Part shown: positions 56,140 through 64,000 of the stretch, in pieces
Numbering within the stretch: the first letter of the stretch is position 1
Layout of the letters: the number at the start of each line of letters is the position of its first letter
Assembly: GCF_047511655.1 (NCBI RefSeq)
Contig: NC_133393.1
Location: forward strand, 155,449,779-155,513,778
Length of the DNA: 64,000 nucleotides
DNA from: Castor canadensis
Lineage: Eukaryota; Chordata; Mammalia; Rodentia; Castoridae
Reading direction: 5' to 3'
Made by a program: the position numbers and the translations under genes
The notes under the pieces: model-generated
What the model saw: the letters and a program-made list of their open reading frames with translations, nothing else
The model's database searches: none
Told to the model about the DNA's origin: nothing

Positions 56140-56450
56140 CAATCTCAGCTTCATTCCCTCCCAAAAGACAGCAGGCAGGAAAGTCTACAGAGAACTCTAG
56201 GAAAAACTGGATCTAAGTCAGAGGTAACCAGTCACTGAAGGATGCCAACTGTGAAAGTTCCCGACAACTTTCACAGCTTTCCTTTCCTTTCTGCTTTAGA
56301 TGTCTTAGTCCTGCTTCTGTCTGCTCTTACTTGGAGCTTCTTGCAATAAACCAGATTAAGCTGGAGAGAACCTACACAATCAGTTCTGAGTTGCCTGAAG
56401 GGACTCCCTGAAGTTACTGGAAGCCCATCTTTAGTGAGGTCTCAGGGCTA
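56140..56450 (+). mobile_element. Possible ERV LTR fragment
   Basis: GCTCTTACTTGGAGCTTCTTGCAATAAACC is an LTR-like polyadenylation segment, followed by GAGTTGCCTGAAGGGACTCCC. Includes an 11-bp hairpin at 56249-56276. Confidence 0.35.
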
Positions 56451-56514
56451 CAGTTGGGAAGAGATCCCTGAGGCCTTCCTGAGCTCTACCAGGAGCGGTT
56501 TCCAGTTTTTTTTC

Positions 56515-56785
56515 TTTTTCTTTTTGTAGTGCTGGGGCTTCATGCATGCTAGGCAAGCACTCTACCACTGAGCTATATCCCCAGCCTTTTTGGTGAGACT
56601 GGGGTTTGAACTCAGGGCTTTCGGCTTGCAAAGCAGACGCTCTACCGCTTGAGCTACACCTTTTTATTTTATTCTTTTAGGACAGGTCTTGCTGTGTAGC
56701 CCAGGCCGGCTTTGAATGCTCGATCCTCCTGCCTCAGCCTCTGGAGTGCTGGGATTACAGGCATGCGCCCACCAAGCCCCACTTC
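56515..56785 (-). mobile_element. Two antisense ID-like units and a B1 unit
   Basis: ID units at 56515-56587 (GCTAGGCAAGCACTCTACCAC) and 56588-56661 (GGTTTGAACTCAGGGC), then an antisense B1 at 56662-56785. The second ID plus B1 may be one composite copy. Confidence 0.8.
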
Positions 56786-56799
56786 AGGAGAGGTTTTTT

Positions 56800-56912
56800 C
56801 CAATTTTTTATTAGCATATATTCATTGTATAGGGGGGATTCATTGTGACAATTCAGAATAGCCTTACATTGTATATTGGTTAGATCACCCCTACCGCTCC
56901 CCACCCCCAGGA
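56800..56912 (-). mobile_element. L1 3' UTR fragment
   Basis: TTTTTTATTAGCATATATTC and GGGGGGATTCATTGTGACAATTC, the same antisense L1 3' end as at 55.1 kb. Confidence 0.65.
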
Positions 56913-57519
56913 GAGTTCTTGAGGCTATGTCAGGTGAGACTTTCATAGATTCAGTTTTATAAAATCTCTAGAAATACTGTGAAGTCATGTAGGGACAGGA
57001 TTCTAGGAGAGTTCCTAGAGCTATGCAGAAAGGAGCCCTGAGGACCCAAAGGCTCTGGAAGGGATCACTAGGGATCCATCGATTGCTCCACTGAGATTCC
57101 TGGGGAGTTTCTATGGCTGTCCTTGCAGAGTTTCTGTGGTTGTCATCTATGTAGAAAACATTTAAAAAGGCTTAATGCGTGAGGAGCTGAAGCTGTCACT
57201 GTGGATAAGATTAGAATTAAGACACAGCCCTACCTCCACAATGAGTGGAGACAAAGTAATTAAAATGGAGTCAGGAAGATGCTTCAGGGTGCAGGAGATA
57301 CAGAAGGCTTTTCTCTTAGAGAACGGGTATAAATCTTGGGTGTATGAGATCAGAGAGCAACGTTCATTCTGTTCTTCATAGAAAAGTGAGGACAAAGTTG
57401 ACATATGATTAAAGTCATGCACACAAAGACCCTTAGAGATTCCTTGCAAATACCAAGAGCTAAATCAATGTTATCCGTGGATGAAGAGGCATGGGAAAGT
57501 CTTAATCTGAGAATATAAG
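56913..57519. other. Intergenic, weak internal repetition
   Basis: Words like CAGGAGAGTTCTTGAGGCTATG recur loosely at 56910, 57005 and 57100; origin unknown. Confidence 0.35.
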
Positions 57520-57573
57520 CGGGGTGAGGATGCAGTCGAGTGGCAGAATGCTTGCCTAGTATGTATGAGGCTC
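57520..57573 (+). mobile_element. ID-like SINE fragment
   Basis: GATGCAGTCGAGTGGCAGAATGCTTGCCTAG. Confidence 0.55.
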
Positions 57574-57930
57574 AAAAAGAATATAATCAAAATTTTCTTT
57601 CAAAAGAAAACTGGCAGGTGGTGTTTCAAAGAGCTCCCAACGGTTATACAAATGCTCCAGTGTGACATGCCAATCTCTGCCACCTCACTCTGGTCTAAGG
57701 CCACAGGAATATGACGCAAACCCCATCCATAATTTCAAGTTTTCTGGCACCTACGTTAAGAAAGTAAAAATGATACATGAATCTTAGCGACATATTCTAT
57801 TGGATCCAACATGCCCAAAGTATCATTCGACATGTAATCATTGTAAAAACTGTATTTTCATACTGAGTCTGACTCTAAGTCCTGAGTTATCTCACAGGTC
57901 AAGCACATCTCAAGCCGGATTAACCCCGTT
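57574..57930. other. Upstream of TBC1D22A CpG island, unique
   Basis: Nothing recognised. Confidence 0.4.
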
Positions 57931-58590
57931 GCAAACGAGCGATAGCAGATATTGGCACGGGCTCCCACCGCGCAACCCCTCGGACGCTCCACGTCCATGC
58001 AGTTACGTCCCTTGTAAACACTTCGTTCCCTAGTGTCACTGACCCTCACTCAAGGCCCGGCGACGCGGCTTGACCACCACTCGTTGGGGCTGCCTCTGCT
58101 TTCCGTGCCTGCTGGCGTAGGCGCTCCCGTTCTTTTTTGTTCTAGTGCCGGTTCCTAAAAGGCTTTCAGTAAACAAAACCACAGTCGGACACCGGGCCCC
58201 AGTCAGCTCTGGGAATGAGATCGAGCATCTTCTTCGAGTCCACAGCCTGTAGCGCAATCCTGGGGACGGCGAGCCGGGAGACCGGAGTAGTCTTAGGAAC
58301 TACTCGTGCGAGCGTCCACAGAGCTCCCCGAGGACTGACACCGCCACTCGTTCCACTGCGCAACTCACGTGCGCAGCGGCCGCGGCGCCTTGTAATGTCG
58401 TCACACGCCGCCTGGGGCGGAGGCGGGACTTCCGGGAGTGCGGAGGCACAACTTCCGGAGGGAGGCGGAAGAGCCTCTCAGTTCTACGTTCGGGAGTCCC
58501 GGGATCGCTGAGGGGCCACCCTGGGCACAGGAAAGGGCCGCTAGGGGCGGGCCGGCCGCACTTGGGGTGTCGGGGCCGCGGGTCTGAGGG

Positions 58591-58821
58591 ATGAAGAGGG
58601 GCCATGGCCAGCGACGGGGCCAGGAAGCAGTTCTGGAAGCGCAGCAACAGCAAGGTCCCGGGCAGGTGGGTGTGACGGGGAGGACCTGGTCGGGGTCAGG
58701 GGTCAGAGGTCAGGTGCCCGCGTTGGCCTGCTGGACTGCTGGTTGGGTCGGGGTCCGAGAAGGGGAACCTGGGGCTAGAAGAGGGAGCTCAAGGCCCCAG
58801 AGAGGCTGCTGGGATCTCTGA
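58591..58821 (+). other. Upstream ATG frame overlapping the TBC1D22A start
   Basis: An ATG at 58591, 13 bases before the TBC1D22A start and in another frame, opens a 76-codon genomic frame that overlaps the true start and runs into intron 1. Its context (GGG ATG A) is weaker than GCCATGG at 58604. After splicing at 58665 the frame would continue into exon 2, outside the window. It could lower translation if transcription starts upstream of 58591. Confidence 0.45.
58604..58665 (+). CDS. TBC1D22A: TBC1D22A coding exon 1
   Basis: Encodes MASDGARKQFWKRSNSKVPG plus two bases (AG) of the next codon, matching the N-terminus of human TBC1D22A, which has Leu at residue 18 and Ser at residue 21. The ATG at 58604 sits in an optimal context, GCCATGG. 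The exon ends ...GGCAG before donor GTGGGT at 58666. The full protein is about 500 residues with a C-terminal TBC domain, the catalytic fold of Rab GTPase-activating proteins. It has been linked to Golgi proteins such as ACBD3. Only the leading segment is in the window. Gene order and direction relative to CERK match human 22q13.31. Confidence 0.95.
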
Positions 58822-59203
58822 GGGGCGCGTGGGGAGCTTGGCAGTCGGAGCGTGGGGTCTGGGAGGTGACAGTGGCCGCACTTAAGAGCGAGGCTTGGGA
58901 GGTGGAGGAGGAGCTGCTGCAAAAGTTTCTCCCGAGCCTGGCGGGCCTCTTCTGAGGAATTCCTTGTCTCCCTGGGGAAGCTGGAAGAACTGACTCGGGT
59001 CATGCCCTGGAGAGTTTGGTGAAGTCAGGAAACTGGCCCGGGCGAGGCTGCGCCTGCCGGGGAGGTCGGTTTCTGCAGGGTGTGTGGCTTTTGCCTTGAG
59101 CACGGAAGGGTGCTGGAGGCGGCCTGTGAATTTCCGTGTCCCACCTCCTGGCCTCAGAATCACCTCTAGTCTTGTACTAGCAGCAGGAAGCACATTAAAA
59201 AAG

Positions 59204-59225
59204 ATAATAATAATAATAATAATAA
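59204..59225 (+). repeat. (ATA)n microsatellite
   Basis: About seven ATA/TAA units in TBC1D22A intron 1. Confidence 0.9.
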
Positions 59226-59973
59226 AAATAGATACCTGGGTGCACCCTGGAAGCTGTATAGCTCCAAAGTCCTCTGAGTGGTGTGGCCCTGAGCCCCGCT
59301 GGGCCCAAGGGAATGAGAAGACATTGTAGGGAAAATATCCAGGGTAAAGTCAGTCACTAGTGAGAAGAGGTTAGAGACAGCACATCTCCAGATTTTAAAC
59401 ATTGTTTGTTCTATCTAGAACCAAAGTCTGAGATACTGAAAACTAAGAACTGTGATATTAAAATAAGTAGTACCATTTAGAAGCACAGTAAAGTGGTTTG
59501 TACTCCTGTATTTCATAATAGACACGTGTGTGAGTGTAGGATTATAAACTTTGAAATTCAGAGTGGCCAGAAGTTAGCAGGAGTTACCCACTGCCCAGAT
59601 GCTGTGACTTGGAAAGGGAGCTGTGAAAGGTGGCCAGAGACCCTATTGGGCTTGATGAGCACTAACAACTTTTTCATCACAACCAATGTGTTCAAGATGA
59701 GGTGAAAATTCTGGAATGGAAGATTTTGGATAGGAGGTCCTAGTAGTGACTGGGATGAATGCTGTAGACCATAATACTCAGGTAAAAGGAGCCATATGGC
59801 AGTGTAACTTTTACGTGTTGCTTTCAGGTCTTGAGGCTTTGGTTCCTCCCTTCAGTCTAAACTGTAATGCATTCTTAACAATCAACTGAGATGTAAGAAT
59901 AGTAGAGCTGCTGTGTGGAGTTACAAAAGTGAATAAACCTTTGGATTGAAGACTGTATCTCTTGGTAGTTTGT

Positions 59974-60131
59974 CTTTTAAAAAATTTTTTTATTTTTGAG
60001 ACAGGGTCTTGCTGTGTAGTCCAGGCTGGCCTCAAACTCATTTGGTAGTTCAATCTGGCCTTGAACTTGTGATCCTTCTGTCTCAGCCGCTTGAGTGCTG
60101 GCATTACAGCTGTGTACCATTATGCCTAGCA
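59974..60131 (-). mobile_element. B1 SINE with internal duplication and target duplication
   Basis: Antisense B1. The segment TGGCCTCAAACTCATTTGG / TGGCCTTGAACTTG shows a short internal duplication. Flanked by TGGTAGTTTGT at 59963-59973 and 60132-60142. Confidence 0.85.
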
Positions 60132-60149
60132 TGGTAGTTTGTACTGCTT

Positions 60150-60590
60150 TGAAGAGTGCCCTGCCTAAATTTCTGTTCATCTGGAAACTGTGAGTGGGAC
60201 CTTTGGAAAGAGGGTCTTTGCAGAAGTAATCAAGTAATCACGATGAAGTCCTACTGGATTTGTCTGGGCCCTAATCCAATCACTGGTGTCCTCATAAGAA
60301 GAGGAAAAATTGGATACAGAGGCAAAGAGACGTATTTAGGGAAGGTAGCCATGTGAAGAAGGAAGCAGAGATTAGAACAATGTGTTTATGAGCCAAGAGA
60401 AGCCAGGGAATCCTGGCAACCACCAGAAGCTAGAAGTGGAAGGGAAGGATCTTCCTCTAAAGACTTCACAGAGAGCATGGCCCTGCTGGTTCTCAGTTCT
60501 GGTCTGCAGAACTGAAAATGAATGTCTGATGTTTTAAGCCATGATGGTTGTGGTAGTTTCTTATGGCAGCTACAAGAAACTACTAACAGC
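60150..60590 (+). mobile_element. MaLR (MLT1-like) LTR
   Basis: GAGGGTCTTTGCAGAAGTAATC, GGGCCCTAATCCAATCACTGGTG, CCTCATAAGAAGAGG, GGCAACCACCAGAAGCTAG, and TGTTTTAAGCCATGATGG near the end. Confidence 0.75.
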
Positions 60591-61854
60591 CCCTGGTCTT
60601 TTCTATGGGAGTCTGTATTACCAAAGGCAGACTTTTTTCCACTTGGATTTTGATAACCGTGTTTTGTCTCGGGCACTTCTGAGAGCAGCTTCTGTGTTAC
60701 AGTTACAGAGTTGCATGGAGTTTTGAGAATTATTAGAGGCTGTTACTGAAGAGGTCAGGACAAAGGGGAGAGGCTGGGTCTACTGGAGAAGGCTGTGTGG
60801 CTTCCATCCTGTGGCCCTTGCTTGTGGCAGGGCTGCTGTTTTGGTGACAGGCCAGAATGCTCCTTGCAGGAGAGTTTGCGAAGCTATGCCCCTTTCCTTC
60901 TTGTGACCCTTCTGGTGGTGCTCACTGCCCATGTCCTGAGTTGTCACATACATAAGTGCAGTGCCAGCAGAACTCCTAACTGGGCTCTTGTGGCTTTGTC
61001 CACTCATTCCAGTTGTTTCTGCATTGTCTTTATTAGTGCAGACCTCAACCAGGGAAACTCAGGAGTGAGATGACACCTACCTCGGAATACTGAGCTGTGA
61101 AGGGAGCTTTGTTCAGCAGAACCTTGACAGTGTGGCTGATATTCATCAAGCACTTTGTGTGGGCCAGGCCCTGGTTTTGGTGCTCCACAGGTGTTATGTC
61201 TACCAGGGTTTGTCATTTGCAAAACACATGCTTTGTCCTTCAGGGAGAGCTCACTGAGGGAGGCTTGGTTTCAAGGCCCTTGGTTGTTTCACCTGAAATG
61301 CATGCCATGCATAGGTGTTTTTGTGTGACATCTCAGGCCCTTTATGACCTGATCACTCCTCAGTTGTTTAGATATGTCCCCAATCTCCTTTCTTTGAACT
61401 TTGCCCTCAGCAGTGCTGTTGGGCTGGGGCTTCTATGTTCCTCCATGTTCCATGCTGTGCTGTGCCTCTCACTTTCATGCTGTTGAAGCTGACTGGAATG
61501 GAATGCTCCTCCCCTCCCTTTTGCTTCGCTTACCTTTCTTACTTTTCATATTTCCCCTGCAGCCTGCCTCCTTTTAAAACCTCATGTACCCTTTTATGTA
61601 CTTGCTTCTTCACTCTGCCAGTTTAGGAAATGTGCCTCACTCATCTTACAGTGATAGTCCTGGGAAATGGTGATGGATTCCAACTGTCTTCCACATTGGC
61701 CTGGAGAGATAAGGGATTTGGTCAAAGTCATATGCTACATAAGAGATAGTCTTAGTGGTAGACTTCTCTGTTATTTGCATACCCTGGTCTTTGGTTGTAT
61801 ATTGGTTGAGGCTTTCTTAGAAATTTTGTTCCTGGATGAGCCAGCAAATATGGC
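60591..61854. other. TBC1D22A intron 1, mostly unique
   Basis: A MIR/L2-like patch (CACTTTGTGTGGGCCAGGCCC) near 61150; otherwise nothing recognised. Confidence 0.4.
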
Positions 61855-61985
61855 ATGGTGGAAAGACCCCGACTAAGAGTTGGGTGTATTTTAGCCTTCT
61901 CTTTCTGTTAATTGTGTGACATTCACAAAAGTCATGTTGCCTCTGGGGCTATCAGTTTTTACATTTGTAGCATGAAGGGGTTGCA
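61855..61985 (+). repeat. MIR relic
   Basis: GGTGGAAAGACCCCGACTAAGAG, TTAATTGTGTGACATTCACAAAAGTCATG, CATTTGTAGCATGAAGGGG. Confidence 0.55.
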
Positions 61986-62009
61986 TTCAATCCAAGTGTC
62001 TGTGGTGTC

Positions 62010-63420
62010 CAGGGGAAGGTAGATCAAGATCTGTGCTCTCACAGAGCTTGTAATATAGTGGGAGAGCAGAAAATAAGTATCTACATTAATAGAGTTAACT
62101 ATTGGAGGGTGGTAAATGCCATCAAAACAGTACGGGGGGGGGGGGCGGGCAGGTAGCTCAGAGGCAGGTGCAGCTGGGAGGGTTTCATGGTGATAGAGTG
62201 GCCAGGGACCCCTTCACTGAGACCATGTGATTAAAGATTTGCAGGAGATGAGGGAAAAGCCCTGTGGGTAGCTGGGAGAAGAGTGGGTCAGGCAGAGGGC
62301 AAGCTACTGCAAAGGTGCTGATCTGCAAGCAAAGCTGCTGTGTTTGAGGAGAAGAGTAAGGGGCCAGGGTGGCTGTAGTTGAGGGAGCAGGAATGAGTCA
62401 TGTGGTTGCAGTATCTTATTCTGAGTGGGCTGCTGTATAATAAGAACCTGGAGGTGGCAGGGGAGCAATGGTAGAAGCAGGGAGACCAGACAGGAGGTGG
62501 TTGCAAACGTTCAGGTGAGAGATGGTGTGGCTTGCACCACAGTGGCAGTCATGAGGTAGGAGGCAGTAGGTAGATGGTAAGAATCAGAAGGTCGGTCTCT
62601 GACTCTCTCTGGCCTTCTTTCTTGAACTGTTGACTCACTTGTCTCTTGAAGGGCTGTTGCTTTCTGCACTTGCACTTGGAATTCCTGCCACACTTAACTT
62701 TAAATGCCAAGACAAATCCCCACACACTGGGTTTGCAAACACAGGAAAGCCTTTCACTGTGGATCACTATTTGCTGTTTTAGCAGGGCTCTGCCTGGCAG
62801 TGTGTGCTCTGCCGACAGGAGCGTCAGTGAGGTCTGACATTTGAAAGCCCAGTGGTGCTGGGGAGGAAGCTGGAGAGGAGCAGTTTCAGGGCCATGGCTC
62901 AGACAGCTTTCAGCTTCCACTGTCAGGGTCAGGAGGAGTCTGAGCAAATGCGTCAGTCATCTCAACAGGCCAGTATCAGTTACCAACTGAAGCAGAGGAA
63001 TTGCTGGGGATAATGAAGTCATTCATATGTCTGGGAACACCTTCAAAGGGCCAGTACTTCATGACTGAGGTACTATGGAGGTTGTACTCTGGGCATGCTG
63101 ACAGAATACTAGGGTCCTATGTGGGGAAATGGTCACATCCTACCCAACGACTAAGCTGAGTCCTGAAAGTTGAGAAGGAACCAGCCTGTCTGCAGAGATG
63201 CAGGGTGGGCTGCCAGCCTCCTTTCAGGAGAACTGCAGTCTGGGAGGAGAAGGGAGTAAGGAGGAATGTGAGCAGGCCCAATTGCAGCAAGCTTTGAAGG
63301 CTTTGAAGGCCATAGAGAAGGTTTGGGTCTGAGTCCTAAGAGCCATGAGAGTACATTGAAGGTCTTTGAGCAGGGCATGGTATGAAAGTGTGACACTGCC
63401 TGTTGTCCTTGCAGAGGGTA
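62010..63420 (+). repeat. Old interspersed repeat sequence, family not assigned
   Basis: 62,010-62,490 (GTGGCCAGGGACCCCTTCACTGAG, GGTCAGGCAGAGGGC) and 63,120-63,420 (GCTTTGAAGGCTTTGAAGGCCATAG, GAGCAGGGCATGG) resemble one widespread mammalian repeat. A 12-base G-run lies at 62134-62145. The stretch between looks unique. Confidence 0.4.
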
Positions 63421-63595
63421 TGAGAGAATGTGGGCAGACTGTGAGGAAGTCAAGGCAGAAGCTGAGGGCAGAAGCTGTGCTGTTGGAGAGGAAGGGACGG
63501 GTTCAGGTGCTGTAGTAGGTGTCACTTGCACGTTCACTGGTGGGCTGAATGTCCAGGAGGACATGATTACTAGGGTCTGGCTTGAGGGATGGGAT

Positions 63596-64000
63596 GTGGT
63601 AGGCAAAATCATGACCCTCCAGCAAACGTGTCTGGTGTCTTCCTCCTGGAACCTGTGAATAGGTTATCTTACATGACAAAGGGGAATCAAGGTACCAGTC
63701 AGCTGATGTGACTTGGAGGGATTGTAGTGGAGTATCTGGTGGGCCCAGTGTAACCACAGGAGCTTTTAAAAGTGGTTGGAGAGATTCGTTGTGAGATGGA
63801 CCGGATCCACGGCTGCTGACCTTGCATGTGGAGGATGGGACCACAAACCAAGAAATGTGGTGGGACCTTTAGAAGCTAGGAATGATAGCCAGTAGGAGAA
63901 TGGGGATCTCAGTCTTAGAACTGTAAAAACTGAATTCCGTCCACAGCCAGAATGAGCAGAAACAGATTCTTCCCTTGAGCCTCCAGGAAGGAATGCAGCT
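63596..64000 (+). mobile_element. MaLR (MLT1-like) LTR, runs off the end
   Basis: GGTAGGCAAAATCATGACCC, GGAACCTGTGAATAGGTTATCTTACATG, AACAGATTCTTCCCTTGAGCCTCCAGGAAGGAATGCAGC. Same order as the 48.5-kb copy. Confidence 0.7.

Larger units (their letters stand above)
57930..58860. promoter_or_regulatory. TBC1D22A: CpG island and TBC1D22A promoter
   Basis: CpG-rich, TATA-less segment around the first exon. Two identical ETS-type sites, ACTTCCGG (58428-58435 and 58451-58458), lie 23 bp apart, followed by a GCGGAAG half-match near 58465. An E-box CACGTG lies at 58366-58371. Tandem ETS sites close to the start are typical of housekeeping promoters bound by GABP-class factors (known for the class; binding here is inferred). 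Start sites are probably 58,440-58,560. Confidence 0.8.
58666..64000 (+). other. TBC1D22A: TBC1D22A intron 1 (start)
   Basis: Begins at donor GTGGGT and runs off the right end; no exon 2 was recognised (expected to begin C/T-ATCCAGCA by comparison with human). It holds a B1 SINE, two MaLR-type LTRs, a MIR, a run of old repeat sequence at 62.0-63.4 kb and an (ATA)n tract. Confidence 0.8.

Noticed and set aside
1923-60131. CRISPR-like or regularly spaced repeat array
   Set aside because: The recurring words are dispersed SINEs in both directions with irregular spacing and their own duplications.

Overview
The window is mammalian nuclear DNA, most likely from a rodent of the beaver/kangaroo-rat lineage (Castorimorpha, beaver favoured; inferred). 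About fifty SINE copies combine 7SL-derived B1 units with a tRNA-derived ID-like unit ('...TGGCTCAAGTGG...GTTCAAACCCCAG...'). Rodent-type L1 3' ends, MaLR-type LTRs, MIR and L2 relics are also present. No bacterial, phage, CRISPR or operon-like structure was seen. Almost all open reading frames are chance or repeat-derived; real coding sequence amounts to about 630 bases in six exons.

Layout. (1) Positions 1 to about 32,170 hold the 5' half of CERK (ceramide kinase) on the minus strand. Coding exon 1 is 31904-32045, exon 2 8353-8466, exon 3 7737-7859, exon 4 2663-2788 and exon 5 1668-1731. All junctions are GT-AG and keep frame, giving residues 1-189 plus two bases of codon 190: the N-terminus, the PH domain and the start of the diacylglycerol-kinase-type catalytic domain. 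The remaining exons lie beyond position 1. Intron 1 is about 23.4 kb and repeat-rich. (2) The CERK CpG-island promoter spans about 31.5-32.7 kb. (3) About 32.7-57.9 kb is intergenic: L2/MIR relics, several LTRs, nested L1 fragments, many SINEs and one clean young L1 insertion with a perfect 17-bp target-site duplication (51897-52663). (4) About 57.93-58.86 kb is a second CpG island with tandem ETS-type sites. It leads into coding exon 1 of TBC1D22A on the plus strand (58604-58665, residues 1-20 plus two bases). Intron 1 then runs off the right end.

The two genes are divergent (CERK leftward, TBC1D22A rightward), as at human 22q13.31. CERK makes ceramide-1-phosphate; TBC1D22A is a Rab GTPase-activating-type protein. 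Nothing in the sequence suggests a shared pathway, only conserved synteny.

Most worth checking: a recurrent three-part SINE (B1-B1-ID), one copy of which sits as a unit in an old MIR between matching 13-bp duplications; the young L1 with a G-rich 3' UTR; an out-of-frame upstream ATG overlapping the TBC1D22A start; two strict CTCF-core matches in convergent orientation around the CERK promoter; a 26-bp exact tandem duplication in an LTR-like U3; and an 11-bp perfect hairpin in another LTR-like piece. No convincing undescribed multi-gene system was found.
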